This document shows, one piece after another, positions 1-8,278 of a stretch of 10,444 bases of DNA. Position 1 is the first letter of the stretch, and every line of letters starts with the position of its first letter. The stretch comes from Circinella minor (lineage: Eukaryota > Mucoromycota > Mucoromycetes > Mucorales > Lichtheimiaceae): assembly GCA_016758965.1 (NCBI GenBank), contig JAEPRB010000534.1:1-10444 (forward strand), given 5' to 3'. The notes under the pieces were generated by a model, which worked only from the letters and a program-made list of their open reading frames with translations, made no database searches and was not told where the DNA came from. The position numbers were made by a program, and so were the translations under genes.

Positions 1-139
1 ACCATTAATTACTGTCGGTTCCTCGGTTCTTCTCGGTTCTTCTCGGTTCTTCACGGTTCGGTTCGGTTCGGTTCTTACTAAAGGTCGGTTCGATTCGGTT
101 CTCTTAAGGAACCGAACCGAATCGAACTGTGAGGATCCC
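1..139. repeat. CGGTT-rich repeat with terminal inverted repeat
   Basis: Three tandem copies of the 10-mer CTCGGTTCTT lie at 22-51, followed by four CGGTT units at 54-73. A 14-bp perfect inverted repeat follows: GTTCGATTCGGTTC at 88-101 and its reverse complement at 114-127, with a 12-bp spacer. The repeat fades out at GTGAGGATCCCTA near 129-141. The composition differs sharply from the AT-rich DNA that follows. It looks like the end of a dispersed or foldback repeat whose other end lies outside the window. The GGTTCGATTC word resembles a tRNA T-loop, but no tRNA fold is present. Confidence 0.75.
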
Positions 140-521
140 TAATACCATACATATGTACCTCTTCATATCTGGAATAAATGAGAAAAAACATATATATAAA
201 AACAGACTGTTTTTCCTCATACTGACTGATTTTATACTTCTCAAATCAATCGGCAACTGAACAGCATAAATCTTCAATTTCACCTGAAAAAAATCGCACC
301 CACAAATAAACTAATATAAAAGTAATATTATAAAATATATAGTACTATAAGCTATTGTAAACTACCATCAAGAGTATTATAAAGATTCTCTTACTGTAGG
401 TTTTGCTATACAGACTTATCAATTAAGTATATCTTGCCTAGTGTTGTCTAAATCCATACTACTATAAAATTATTAAGGTTTTTTTAGAAAAAGAGTAGCA
501 ATAAAAACAATATAAATTAGA
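140..521. other. AT-rich intergenic DNA
   Basis: I find no coding sequence here. The only local structure is a short perfect hairpin at 198-214 (AAAAACAG, one-base loop, CTGTTTTT), which may be chance in such AT-rich sequence. Confidence 0.6.
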
Positions 522-539
522 TACATCAGAAAAAATGTT

Positions 540-558
540 CAAGGCATGAATGGCCTTG
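540..558. repeat. Subterminal short hairpin in TIR element
   Basis: CAAGGC at 540-545 and GCCTTG at 553-558 form a 6-bp stem with a 7-nt loop directly inside the left terminal repeat. The same CCTTGAC/GTCAAGG words recur near the right end. This is compatible with a transposase-binding site, but function is not shown. Confidence 0.4.
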
Positions 559-656
559 ACAGACCTTGAAAGGCATTCAAGATTGTTTAGCTAACCCCCT
601 GATTTTCAACCTTTTGACACATTTTCAAGATGTATAAATGTTTTTCAAGGTTGTTC

Positions 657-740
657 AATATTTTCGCAACATTTAAAATAGACTATTAATATTTTTCACA
701 ACATTTAGAATGGACCATCAATATTTTCACAATATTTAGG
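657..740. repeat. Degenerate tandem repeat, period 31-32 bp
   Basis: About 2.7 copies of a unit starting AATATTTT(T)C(A/G)CAA(C/T)ATTTA lie at 657-687, 688-719 and 720-740. The copies differ by scattered substitutions. The array is inside the left part of the 522-2344 element and is probably part of its subterminal structure. Confidence 0.6.
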
Positions 741-2344
741 ATATTTTGTAAATATGATGTGTCTTTCTACAGGCTGAACCATTTTTGATATTTCAACCCA
801 ATATTAACATACAAAAACATAACAAAATGATTTAACAAATAATATCGTTTCTTTATTTTTTATAACAAAACATTAATTTATATTTCTATTTACAAACTAC
901 ATATTAATAAACATTAAATTCTATTCTTTTGGTAAAATGCTTTTAAATAAGCTCTGAACTCTAATTTGGGGAAACCCACTGCTTTTAATACTATATGAAG
1001 AAAACGTGATATATGAAAACTTACAATGATGATTCTAATAAATAACCATATTGAGTCCTTATAGAGCCAAGCTCTTTAATTTTCATATATGTATAAGCTT
1101 ACATTATTCGCTATTTTGGCTCAGTCTCCTTTCTTTTTCAAACGAGTTCTTGATTATATCCTTGATAACAGTGGCACATACTACTTCTTGAATAGCTAGC
1201 AATCATTTTTTTATTACCTTGAATCAAAAAAAAGACACCATACTTAAATTGTTTTTAATAAGTGGTTTGTTTTGCTGATTACCAACATTATCATCAGAAA
1301 AGTCATCCTGCTCTTTTTTCACTAGTTATAAACATATAAGCATGTACAATACAATTGGTTTAAAATACTACTTACCATTATATTTCACACTAGCTTAATT
1401 GCATTGGTAGTGCTATTCAAGCTAAACCTTTGTCTGCTATTTATAATATTTTCCTTTTTATTCATTACTGAAAAAAATCAACTATATTAGTTACACTTTA
1501 ATGATAAAAATACATAAAATCTCAATGAATTATTATATGTAGTAGTGTTATATAATAAACACCAAACGTTTGAGAGCCTTATTCCTGTAAAAAATGTTTT
1601 TGAAATGATAAAAATGCATGTTTGGCCCATAACTACTCAAAATAAAAAAAGAGAGAAAGATCAAGTCATATCCAATGTCCGGCTATCAAAAAGAAATTTG
1701 ATTCGTTAAAGTGAGCGCACTTGGAATATATTTGTAATAAAATTTAACCTCATACAAAAAAGGATATTCTTTTTTTTTTCCAAGTCATAACTCATTACTT
1801 GTATACTCTATCTTATACTGGAAAAGAAATAATGAAAAACTATAAAATATAATCTAAATCGCCTTCGAATTCTAGCAATAATTAATTAGAAGAGATAACT
1901 ACAATTTTAAGAGAGTCATAATAATTCATTGAAAGAATAATCAATCCTCAATATAGACCAGAAATTAAGAATAAAATTTTGGGAAAGAGAAAGATACTGC
2001 ATAGGGAAGGATTTGGTTATAGGTGTAAGGTGTAAATAAATTAATTAAAAATAAAGCATTTGTGATTAATTATAGTTTTAGCATACTCATGCAATAAATT
2101 ATTTTATTGATGTTTTGCAACCAATTTTTGCTATTGATTATGATAGCGTAAGTTTGTATTAAAAGATCTTAAAAGAAGTGTTTTTATCTTAGTAAATAGG
2201 CTACAATATTTGTATCTTGAAAAAAGCCAAAAAATGTTGGTAAATAAGCTTCAATATTTTCACACCTTGAAAATGCCGAAAATGTTTGTCAAGGCATCTA
2301 AATCTTGTCAAGGTCTTGGAGTCGAAAACATTTTTTCTGATGTA

Positions 2345-3613
2345 ATAGTAAAATAGTTATGATTCTTAATATACTAACTTAATATGATTAAAGTGTATTA
2401 AGCTTAAAATTATATTATATCTTATATAAAAAAATTAAGTGTTGAATCTTTTTTTATTCTGAATTTTTTTTATTTTATTTTTATTCTTTCAAAAAAATGC
2501 TACCTCCTTACTTTAATCGCTTATATCTCAGCCACCAATAATTGTATGTGCATAAAAATAATTTCATATATAACTTTCGATGTCTAGCTTTTTATTGAAC
2601 CATTTTGAAACTCTGTATCTCCTTTTTTGAAGGTGCTAGAGGGGGTACCTATAACGCTCATTAGCTACAATGTTCACCAGATTGATTAAATTATCTTTTC
2701 TTTGGATTAAAAACTATAATAAACAATAGAAATATCTCATCTCACATAATTTATTTTAATAGCTCTATAACAGGTTAAAAAACAGTACTAGCCTACTAAA
2801 AGATTTAGTCTATAAAGTAATTAAAAAAATGAGATGAAGAATATTATAATGTTAGCACTAAGCATAAAACAATATGTTGTTTTCAATATAACTATATAAT
2901 TGATCTAATACTTTATTTACTAGCTTTTACACTTAACTAACATCAACTAGTAAAATGATGTATATATTGGCTACCACCTTATCTACTTAAAAGTTGCTAT
3001 TATAGTTTTATAGCAGCCAATAGAGAACACTACAAAACTTATCTACTACTCTAACTACTACTTAATGATCTTAATAATACATCTAGTAGTCTTCTAATAT
3101 TGCCTACAGAGCCTAGCCTCTTGATTTTCATTATGTTTTTTTTTTAAGAATTTATAGCATATAAAGTGAATTTTTATCAACCACCACTATAATTGTTCTA
3201 TAATAGCAGTGGTTGGGTAGACAGATTTTTAAACAAACAGATATAACTATATATAATGACTATTCTAAGGACTTGGTCTTAGTCTATAACAGGAGACCTA
3301 TTGGCATTAGCTTTCCTTTTTTCATAGCACACTATTCTATTACACCTAGACATAAGGCCTGATTTTCACTCTTAAACTACCTTCAATGCTCTGAAATTAG
3401 TTTATTAATTGGCAAGTAGAAAAAAGCCTATCTAGCTCTTATTAATGTTTTCCATGAAATTGACCATTTAAGTTATCCTAATAATGACTTAGATAAAGAT
3501 AAACTAAACCTAAAAGATATTATAGTTTCTTCATCTTTCACCCCTTTATACTTAATAAGTTACTAAGTATATGATCAATTCATTAATAACATCCCTTGAT
3601 CTTACTTTTATAG
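2345..3613. other. AT-rich DNA without a recognisable gene
   Basis: No ORF over about 50 codons is present. The longest plausible plus-strand open stretch is about 48 codons, roughly 3421-3563, containing words such as FHEIDHLSYPNNDLD. The stop density in the same general region (about one per 15 codons over 2641-3420) is what random AT-rich DNA gives, so I do not call a gene. A 13-bp imperfect hairpin lies at 3178-3215 (CAACCACCACTAT against ATAGCAGTGGTTG, two mismatched positions). Confidence 0.5.
3178..3215. repeat. Imperfect hairpin
   Basis: The left arm 3178-3190 and right arm 3203-3215 are reverse complements at 11 of 13 positions, with a 12-nt loop. No U-tract or other terminator context adjoins it. 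It may be a remnant of a small foldback repeat. Confidence 0.4.
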
Positions 3614-4086
3614 TACAGGATTTTTCTAAATTATTTGCGCTGAACTAAATTAATTTTGTGCCAATAAGAAAGGGAATTTTGCGTCACATATAAAATTATT
3701 TTGCATTGTCTGGGGAATAATTTTGCGTTAGTAATTTTGCGCCAATGATTTTGCGCCTAATTTTTTGCGCTGAAGCATTTACATCCAAGCACTTAATATT
3801 CTCTAATGCCTCAGCAGGGAAGATATTAACCAATATTTCATTAACAATTCTCATGAATAAATTCTATATGAACCACTTTAAGAAGAACAATAAAAATAAG
3901 CTATAAACAGCAAGGAAGTAAATATTTTGATGCAAAAACAGGAACGCAAAATCATTGGCGCAAAATTACTAACGCAAAATTATTCCCCAGACAATGCAAA
4001 ATAATTTTATATGTGACGCAAAATTCCCTTTCCTATTGGCGCAAAATTAATTTAGTTCAGCGCAAATAATTTGGAAAAATCCTATA
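3614..4086. mobile_element. MITE-like element with 139-bp inverted arms, TA-flanked
   Basis: The arms are 3617-3755 and 3945-4083. They match as reverse complements over 139 positions with only three mismatches by eye (near 3627, 3659 and 3666). Just outside, TA at 3614-3615 and TA at 4085-4086 fit a TA target duplication around a 469-bp element (3616-4084) with termini CAGGATTTTT...AAAAATCCTA. Each arm carries a run of TTTGCGC-type words. The 189-bp centre has no ORF. It is a non-autonomous DNA transposon by structure. A Tc1/mariner-like origin is inferred from the TA flanks and CAGG-type end. The high arm identity suggests fairly recent activity or arm conversion. Confidence 0.85.
3634..3770. 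repeat. Array of eight TTTGCGC-type subterminal motifs
   Basis: The core GCGC, or its variant GTGC, GCGT or GCAT, starts at 3637, 3658, 3681, 3703, 3725, 3739, 3753 and 3767. Spacings are 21, 23, 22, 22, 14, 14 and 14 bp. Each core follows an AT-rich stretch (AATTTT or similar). All but the last lie in the left inverted arm, so they are mirrored at 3945-4083. Regularly spaced subterminal motifs are a known feature of DNA-transposon transposase binding. That role here is inferred. Confidence 0.65.
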
Positions 4087-4204
4087 TATACACTTTCTAT
4101 ATTCTCTTATTCTTTCACTAGTTTTACTTTTCCCCTTTTAGGGAGGTTTTTCAGTTAATACATGCACTCTTTCTTTTTGTATATGTACTATTTTCTATGC
4201 TTTA

Positions 4205-4348
4205 ATGTACTGCAAGGAAGATATCAGGGATAACTATTTCAAATGTACTCTACCAGTAGCACACATTCTCTACTTGAATGGTAAATGGTACAGGTGCATT
4301 AATGAGAACCGTACTACTATAGTTGATAAACTTTGTAGTAATCTGTAG
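4205..4348 (+). CDS. Possible 47-aa small ORF, unrecognised
   Basis: An ATG at 4205 opens a 47-codon frame ending in TAG at 4346-4348. The frame is open upstream to a TAG at 4139-4141. The product is rich in Cys, Tyr and Trp (words KWYRC and DKLCSNL) and is preceded in frame by a hydrophobic stretch (TLSFCICTIFYAL), so it could be part of a longer spliced protein. The region is less AT-biased than its surroundings. A minus-strand 61-codon frame (4250-4435, TTG start) overlaps it and may be a shadow, or the reverse may be true. I recognise no family. It sits about 120 bp past the MITE-like element and could be a fragment of a transposed gene. Confidence 0.25.
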   Translation: MYCKEDIRDNYFKCTLPVAHILYLNGKWYRCINENRTTIVDKLCSNL

Positions 4349-4884
4349 CTCGTGATGTCCAAAAAAAAGATGCAAGGTGAAGGCGCTACTACAAAAGGAA
4401 ATTGCAATAATCACACGCAAATTCACACGCCGCAATTTATACTGCGCATCCCGGAACAGCGCGGGGCCAGGAAGCTCTATACTGAACCGTAAAAAATGTA
4501 AAACAATATGCTTTAAATTAACTACATTTTAATTTATTTTTAGTTCATGTTATTGAATCTCAGCGTAATAATTATTTTTACTTTGTTTGGTTACTAAATT
4601 TAAAATATCCATTTTGCACAAAATTGTAACATTTGAATAATGAAGTTTACTAGTAAAACAATAAAAAATATTTGCAATAGCTAGATTTGCTACAAAATGC
4701 TTTTTAGCAAATTAAAACTACATTTATAAAAAAGTAAAACACAAAATAAGTAAACATTTTTTTAATATCAAATTTACAGAGCTACGTACAATTTAAATGT
4801 TATATAAATAAAATATCTTTTTATGATAGCATTAATGGCCTTCACATTGTTTTACTACAGCATTTGTAACTTTAATATCTTCAC
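4349..4884. other. AT-rich intergenic DNA with one GC-rich motif
   Basis: The only notable content is the motif at 4450-4468 (CCCGGAACAGCGCGGGGCC), which resembles the repeat units found at 4885-5100. From about 4490 to 4880 the sequence is almost pure A/T with no ORF, repeat or regulatory motif that I can support. Confidence 0.5.
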
Positions 4885-5100
4885 AGAATAGCGCGGCTCG
4901 CAAAAGCTTACTGGAATTTTTTTTAAACTTTGATATTTTTTTCAACGGAACATTGCGGGCTCTCGAAACAGCGCGGCATAGTTGACCCCGAAACAACGTG
5001 GCTCGGGGAAGCGGAATGGTGGAATTTTTTTAAACTTATTTTTTTTTTCAAGCTTTGCACTTTTTTTAACGGAACATTGCGGCCTCCCGAAACATCGCAG
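4885..5100. repeat. Tandem duplication of a GC-motif/poly-T unit
   Basis: Copy A (4885-4977) and copy B (4989-5100) share the same order of blocks. These are AGCGCGGCTCG or ACGTGGCTCG, then GGAATTTTTTT(T)AAACTT, then a T-run, then ACGGAACATTGCGG, then CGAAACAGCGCGGC or CGAAACATCGCAG. Copy B has about 20 extra bases in the T-rich middle. A related motif lies at 4450-4468. The pattern suggests a dispersed non-autonomous repeat family. ORF-like frames across the region are read from T-runs and are not credible genes. Confidence 0.65.
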
Positions 5101-5216
5101 TATCATGATATACAGGATTTTTCCTAATGATTGGCGGAGCTTTTTTTTTCCCATGATGGCAGGGCTTTTTTTTGGCCCTAGTAATATACCTGGGGGAGAT
5201 TTACTATTTTTTATTA

Positions 5217-5242
5217 TTTTTTTTTTTTTGAAAAAAAAAAAA
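5217..5242. repeat. T13-G-A12 homopolymer hairpin
   Basis: A run of 13 T is followed by one G and 12 A, a near-perfect self-complementary tract. It could be the junction of two poly(A)-type tails or simple slippage. Homopolymers like this are prone to assembly error. Confidence 0.5.
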
Positions 5243-5287
5243 GAAAGAGTAAAAACGAGACTCAACTATTAATCGGAGAAGAATTTC

Positions 5288-5378
5288 TTTATTATGCTGC
5301 TGTATATAATTTGTGATGCACATAATTGAAGTTATGGAAGTATACAAAATAATATATGTATAATGTTCTTGTTTTATT
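5288..5378 (-). promoter_or_regulatory. Poly(A)-signal candidates for the minus-strand gene
   Basis: AATAAA occurs on the minus strand at 5378-5373, only 6 nt past the stop, and again at 5293-5288, about 90 nt past it. The second is better placed for 3'-end formation. In AT-rich DNA such hexamers are common, so support is weak. Confidence 0.3.
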
Positions 5379-5383
5379 TGAAT

Positions 5384-6873
5384 TTATCGACGTCTTGCCC
5401 TTTTTTTAGGAATAGTTACATTTACAGAAAACAAGGGTTTTGATGGAATGGGTTGTGATGATGCTGGCTCAATTTTCCTAATACTGGGGCCAGGAGAAAC
5501 AGCTGCGATTGAGGGTGATGATGCTGATGGCATAGATGAGGACGAAGGTATAGCTGAGACCCATGAAGCCGATAATGGTGATGGTGGTAATGATGATAAT
5601 GATCCTAACCTTTGCATAGTAGATATGGTAGTGGCAAACAGTGGTGGTGATGGTGTTTGTGTGACTAAAACAGGATGGCTTTGCTCTGGTGACTGTAATT
5701 CTTCATGCATTACTTCACATATTCCGTTACTTATAGCAATGCTGGCACCTATCATTCGCTTAATGTTCCAATGTTTCGTAATGCATTTTAAGATGTTCAG
5801 GAGTCTTATAAAAGATGACAACTCCATCTACTGGTTGTGAAATAGACTTATTCCATTGAATTGAAAGATCTACCCATTGATTCGCACTAATACTACCCTT
5901 GGCAGGTTCTTTTATAAATTTACGAAACTTTTCCAATTCTTGTGGAGTGTGTATCGGTGTAACTGCATATTTGGTACCTTGTTTCTGTGCAAGAAATTTA
6001 TATCGCTTGTTTAATGGATTGGAGGTTGAACCATCTGGTAAAAATAAATTAATGCTTGTTTCAACAGATAATAGGCGTGCTATTGTTGTTGAATGACGAT
6101 ACTGGTATAGGTCACAGCTTTTTGGTTGTGGCTGTTGATCAATTCCAAGCTTCTTTGCAACCTTTTCAGAAAACATCCCAATCCCAAAAGTCTCATTAGA
6201 TGATCTCAAATGTAGACCTTGAGAATAGATAATAGATGATTGATCAACAATGGCACCACCACTACAAAAAATACCAAGTTTTATCCGTAAATATAATAGT
6301 GCTTCTATCATCCATAAGTCGTAATGACTTTTATGCGGCTTTTGATAACGGTTCATGCTGCCAACCTGTTCATTATATATTAGTTTCAATATTATATATC
6401 TATTAGAAACGTTTAATAAATATAAAAATAAAAAATCAAATTGGATTATTTACTTTGATGTTATGGCGAAGTCGATACTCGGCAAGAAAACGATCAGCCA
6501 TATGTGGGCCAGCTCCACTTGAACCAATAGCGCGAATGATATTTTGGTGAACACCACCCTCAAGAGAATTTGTTCCTCTACAGCAGCGATATATTGATAA
6601 TCCGGCTTTCTTATCGAAACCAATTTTATAATAAAGAGGTACATCAGGATGATCAGATATTTGCCCTTCGTAAATTGCTTTGATCATGTTATCAGCTTGT
6701 TTCCATGCATTCTTGTCAAATAACGTACGTCCTGTTTTTACACATATAAGATTTCCATATTCATCGAATAATTCTTGAACAACCGGTCCGAGCTCATCGG
6801 GTGATGGGACAACTCGCTTAACCCTACGTAGGATCCATAATGCATTGGTGTTCATAACACACTGCGCAAACAA
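5384..6873 (-). CDS. C-terminal part of a fungal transposon-associated protein (one intron, one frameshift)
   Basis: Exon 1 runs 6873-6454 (first ATG at 6855-6853). An intron follows at 6453-6366, then exon 2 from 6365. Splicing joins RLRHNIK to VGSMNRYQK in phase 0 and removes an early stop. The frame then ends at TAA 5762-5760, but skipping one base near 5769-5770 joins HLKMHYET to WNIKRM and continues to TAA 5386-5384, giving about 466 codons. Exon 1 contains YRCCRGTNSLEGGVHQ, a conserved-looking RGTN..EGG.H motif that I associate with large uncharacterised fungal repeat proteins. It recalls the TN..E segment after the catalytic core of several DDE transposases (inference). Exon 2 contains GTKYAVTPIHTPQE and YKTPEHLKMH, also typical of that group. 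The last 100 residues are Ser/Pro-rich and end in basic KKRARRR, a likely nuclear signal. No upstream domains are seen, so the gene is 5' truncated or has distant exons. The frameshift may be real or a sequencing error. Confidence 0.65.
6366..6453 (-). other. Intron of the RGTN..EGG gene
   Basis: On the minus strand the donor is AAA|GTAAAT and the acceptor ATGAACAG|GTT. ACTAATA lies about 15 nt before the acceptor and CTAATA occurs further up. The length is 88 bp, typical of fungal introns. Removal keeps the frame and restores a continuous conserved-looking protein. Confidence 0.75.
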
Positions 6874-7560
6874 CTAAGAATCCATAAGTTAAAAAGTTGT
6901 GGATTCTCCAGAGTCCAAGTTAGGGGAGAAATCCCCCCACTTTTTTATGATGAAATAAACAAAAAGGAATAAAAACGTAAGAATTTCTTAAGTAAATGCA
7001 AGTTGCTGCACGATCTGTTAGGGGGTATATTTTCGTTTCAAAAAGTAATTTCAGTTACAACTGTAAAAACTATTTTAAAAATCCAAGTTATTGAAAAAAA
7101 AGAGTAATGAATGAAATCGGAATCTTTCTGATTTAAAAAAAAGTACATTGGTAAAAGCAAAAAGTCATCAGAAAGTAAATCTGTATTAGTTGTAGTCTTT
7201 GAACAAAATGTATTTTTTTTATTTGTGGTGAGGGGGTCCATTTAAGCTAACAATAACAAATAGGGGAAGTTGAGAGTAATAAAAAAAGTATTTTTATGCA
7301 TAGTAAAAAAAAAATATGCACAACAGTGTTTAGTAGAAAAAAAAACCGATCGTATAAAAAGAGATTAAGTTTAGGGGTATGTAAAAACAAAGTATTCTTG
7401 GATCAAGGGGGGGAATAATAGTAGAGGAAAATAACATCACAAGATATACTTTTACATGATTGTTTATGAACGATAAAAATAAAGGATTATTAACTTTTTT
7501 TTTATTCAACTTTTTTTGATACCTTTATTTTAAAACCAAATAATTTCTTCTACTAATAAC
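6874..7560. other. AT-rich intergenic DNA with isolated G-runs
   Basis: This lies between the divergent genes on the minus strand (below 6873) and the plus strand (from 7561), so it may hold both promoters. It has A-runs, T-runs and several short G-runs in TTAGGGG-like or similar settings near 6920, 7018, 7231, 7260, 7371 and 7405. I find no convincing ORF. The minus-strand 67-codon frame at 7038-7241 is low-complexity and not supported. Confidence 0.5.
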
Positions 7561-8274
7561 ATGAATACCAAACAGCAAACCATTGGAAGTGATGGAATGA
7601 GTTTCCACACGTTATTAGGCCAGTTATACGGTCGAGAAACAATGTTGTATGTTCTTCTAAATCATTATTGTGTTATAAAAGATTTTTATTACCTGTTATT
7701 ATATTGAGTGCTAGTAAATTTTGAATAGTATTAAAGCATTGTTTGATGTCCTTTCTAATGTGCCGCAAAACGAGTTGTCACCTTATTGTGCTGAAGTTTT
7801 GGAGTGTTTGAAGAAAGAGCACCAGGAGGGAAAATTTTGTGCCGAGTTGAGCGCTTTTATTGATGAAAAACTGTAAGCCATCGTTTTTATCATAACAGTA
7901 TAACGCACTTACCTGCATTCTAACTGAGCTTAATTAGTGTTGCTCAAGAGAATCTTAAGCAAATGATCTACAATGATCTTCAACGTCAGATTGATGACAA
8001 AAACGAAGAGATTCGTTTTAAAAAAGATATGGAAAAGGCTGTAACAGCAGCAAAAAGAAAGGTGTATACGGAGGAGAAGGAGGAACTTGAAGAGCAGTTG
8101 CAGGATTGGCACACAACTGCTAATGAAGCCATGATGGAAGCATGTGCCGAAGAATATACGATCGAACATCGAACGATCATTAAGTTGTTGAAGGAAAAGT
8201 TAGATAATTGCAACCGCGAATTGAGCATGTGCAATTCTAGAGATTTATTTCGTGAACGAAGCCAAGAACTATAA
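7561..8274 (+). CDS. Three-exon gene for a 188-aa coiled-coil protein, function unknown
   Basis: Exons are 7561-7646, 7729-7872 and 7938-8274 (86 + 144 + 337 nt = 188 codons plus stop). Intron 1 (7647-7728) has GTATGT...AATAG ends. Intron 2 (7873-7937) has GTAAGC...TTAG ends and a CTAAC branch point at 7920-7924. Both splices keep the frame and only this combination gives one continuous protein. The ATG at 7561 has A at -3; a second in-frame ATG is at 7597. Residues 1-28 are polar, 29-77 form a probable helical segment (IKALFDVLSNVPQ; FCAELSAFIDEK), and about 80-180 are highly charged with Glu/Lys/Arg heptad-like spacing, predicting a coiled coil that ends in RSQEL. There is no signal peptide, membrane span or catalytic motif. 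It looks like a structural or adaptor protein, possibly lineage-specific. TAA stops and AATAAA at 8279-8284 follow. Confidence 0.75.
7647..7728 (+). other. Intron 1 of the coiled-coil gene
   Basis: The donor GTATGT matches the fungal consensus and the acceptor is TTTTGAATAG. The earlier AG at 7713-7714 is ruled out because it puts TGA in frame shortly after. The length is 82 bp and the phase is 2. Confidence 0.7.
7873..7937 (+). other. Intron 2 of the coiled-coil gene
   Basis: The donor is GTAAGC, the branch point CTAAC at 7920-7924 and the acceptor TTAATTAG, giving 65 bp in phase 2. Reading through instead of splicing stops at once, because GTAA gives a TAA in frame. Confidence 0.75.
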
Positions 8275-8278
8275 TAAT

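Larger units (their letters stand above)
522..2344. mobile_element. TA-flanked TIR element, 1.8 kb, non-autonomous or decayed
   Basis: The 18-mer TACATCAGAAAAAATGTT at 522-539 is repeated exactly in inverted orientation at 2327-2344. Because the repeat starts with TA, the simplest reading is a TA target-site duplication around a 1,819-bp element with termini CATCAG...CTGATG, as in Tc1/mariner-like transposons. Subterminal words are also shared in inverted orientation: CCTTGACA at 555-562 faces TGTCAAGG at 2287-2294 and 2306-2313, and ATTTTCAAG-type words occur near both ends. No open frame longer than about 60 codons survives inside, so a transposase is absent or destroyed. Both ends are the direct observation. 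The superfamily is inferred from TA flanks alone. Confidence 0.65.

Noticed and set aside
84..127. GGTTCGATTC resembling a tRNA T-arm
   Set aside because: It is part of the CGGTT repeat. No acceptor stem, D-arm or anticodon arm can be drawn around it.
1107..1203. Minus-strand 31-codon open stretch reading LAIQEVVCATVIKDIIKNSF
   Set aside because: It looks protein-like, but such short open stretches are frequent by chance and nothing around it supports a gene. It might be a trace of a lost transposase in the 522-2344 element.
2641..3563. A plus-strand frame that reads as continuous protein if its stop codons are ignored, with mostly TAA/TAG stops that could derive from CAA/CAG
   Set aside because: The stop density is about one per 15 codons, as expected for random DNA of this composition, and TAA dominance is also expected from AT bias. 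No known domain could be recognised. A frameshift-aware protein search could reopen it.
4930..5272. Overlapping ORFs of 65, 107 and 96 codons on both strands
   Set aside because: They are built from T-runs and A-runs (poly-Phe, poly-Lys) and the GC-motif repeat. They have no domain and no consistent frame.
5448..5840. Plus-strand 130-codon acidic ORF (Asp/Gly/Glu-rich)
   Set aside because: It is the antisense of the Ser/Pro-rich tail of the minus-strand gene, whose frame connects to a conserved-looking protein and ends in a basic NLS-like stretch. The acidic repeats simply mirror GAT/ATC triplets.
5899..6096. Plus-strand 65-codon ORF
   Set aside because: It is a shadow of exon 2 of the minus-strand gene.
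7038..7241. Minus-strand 67-codon ORF upstream of the RGTN..EGG gene
   Set aside because: It is low-complexity and Phe/Thr-rich, has no splice connection to the gene at 6873 that I can support, and carries no recognised motif.
7930..8234. Minus-strand ORFs of 79 and 82 codons
   Set aside because: They are antisense to exon 3 of the coiled-coil gene, whose splicing and coiled-coil pattern support the plus strand.
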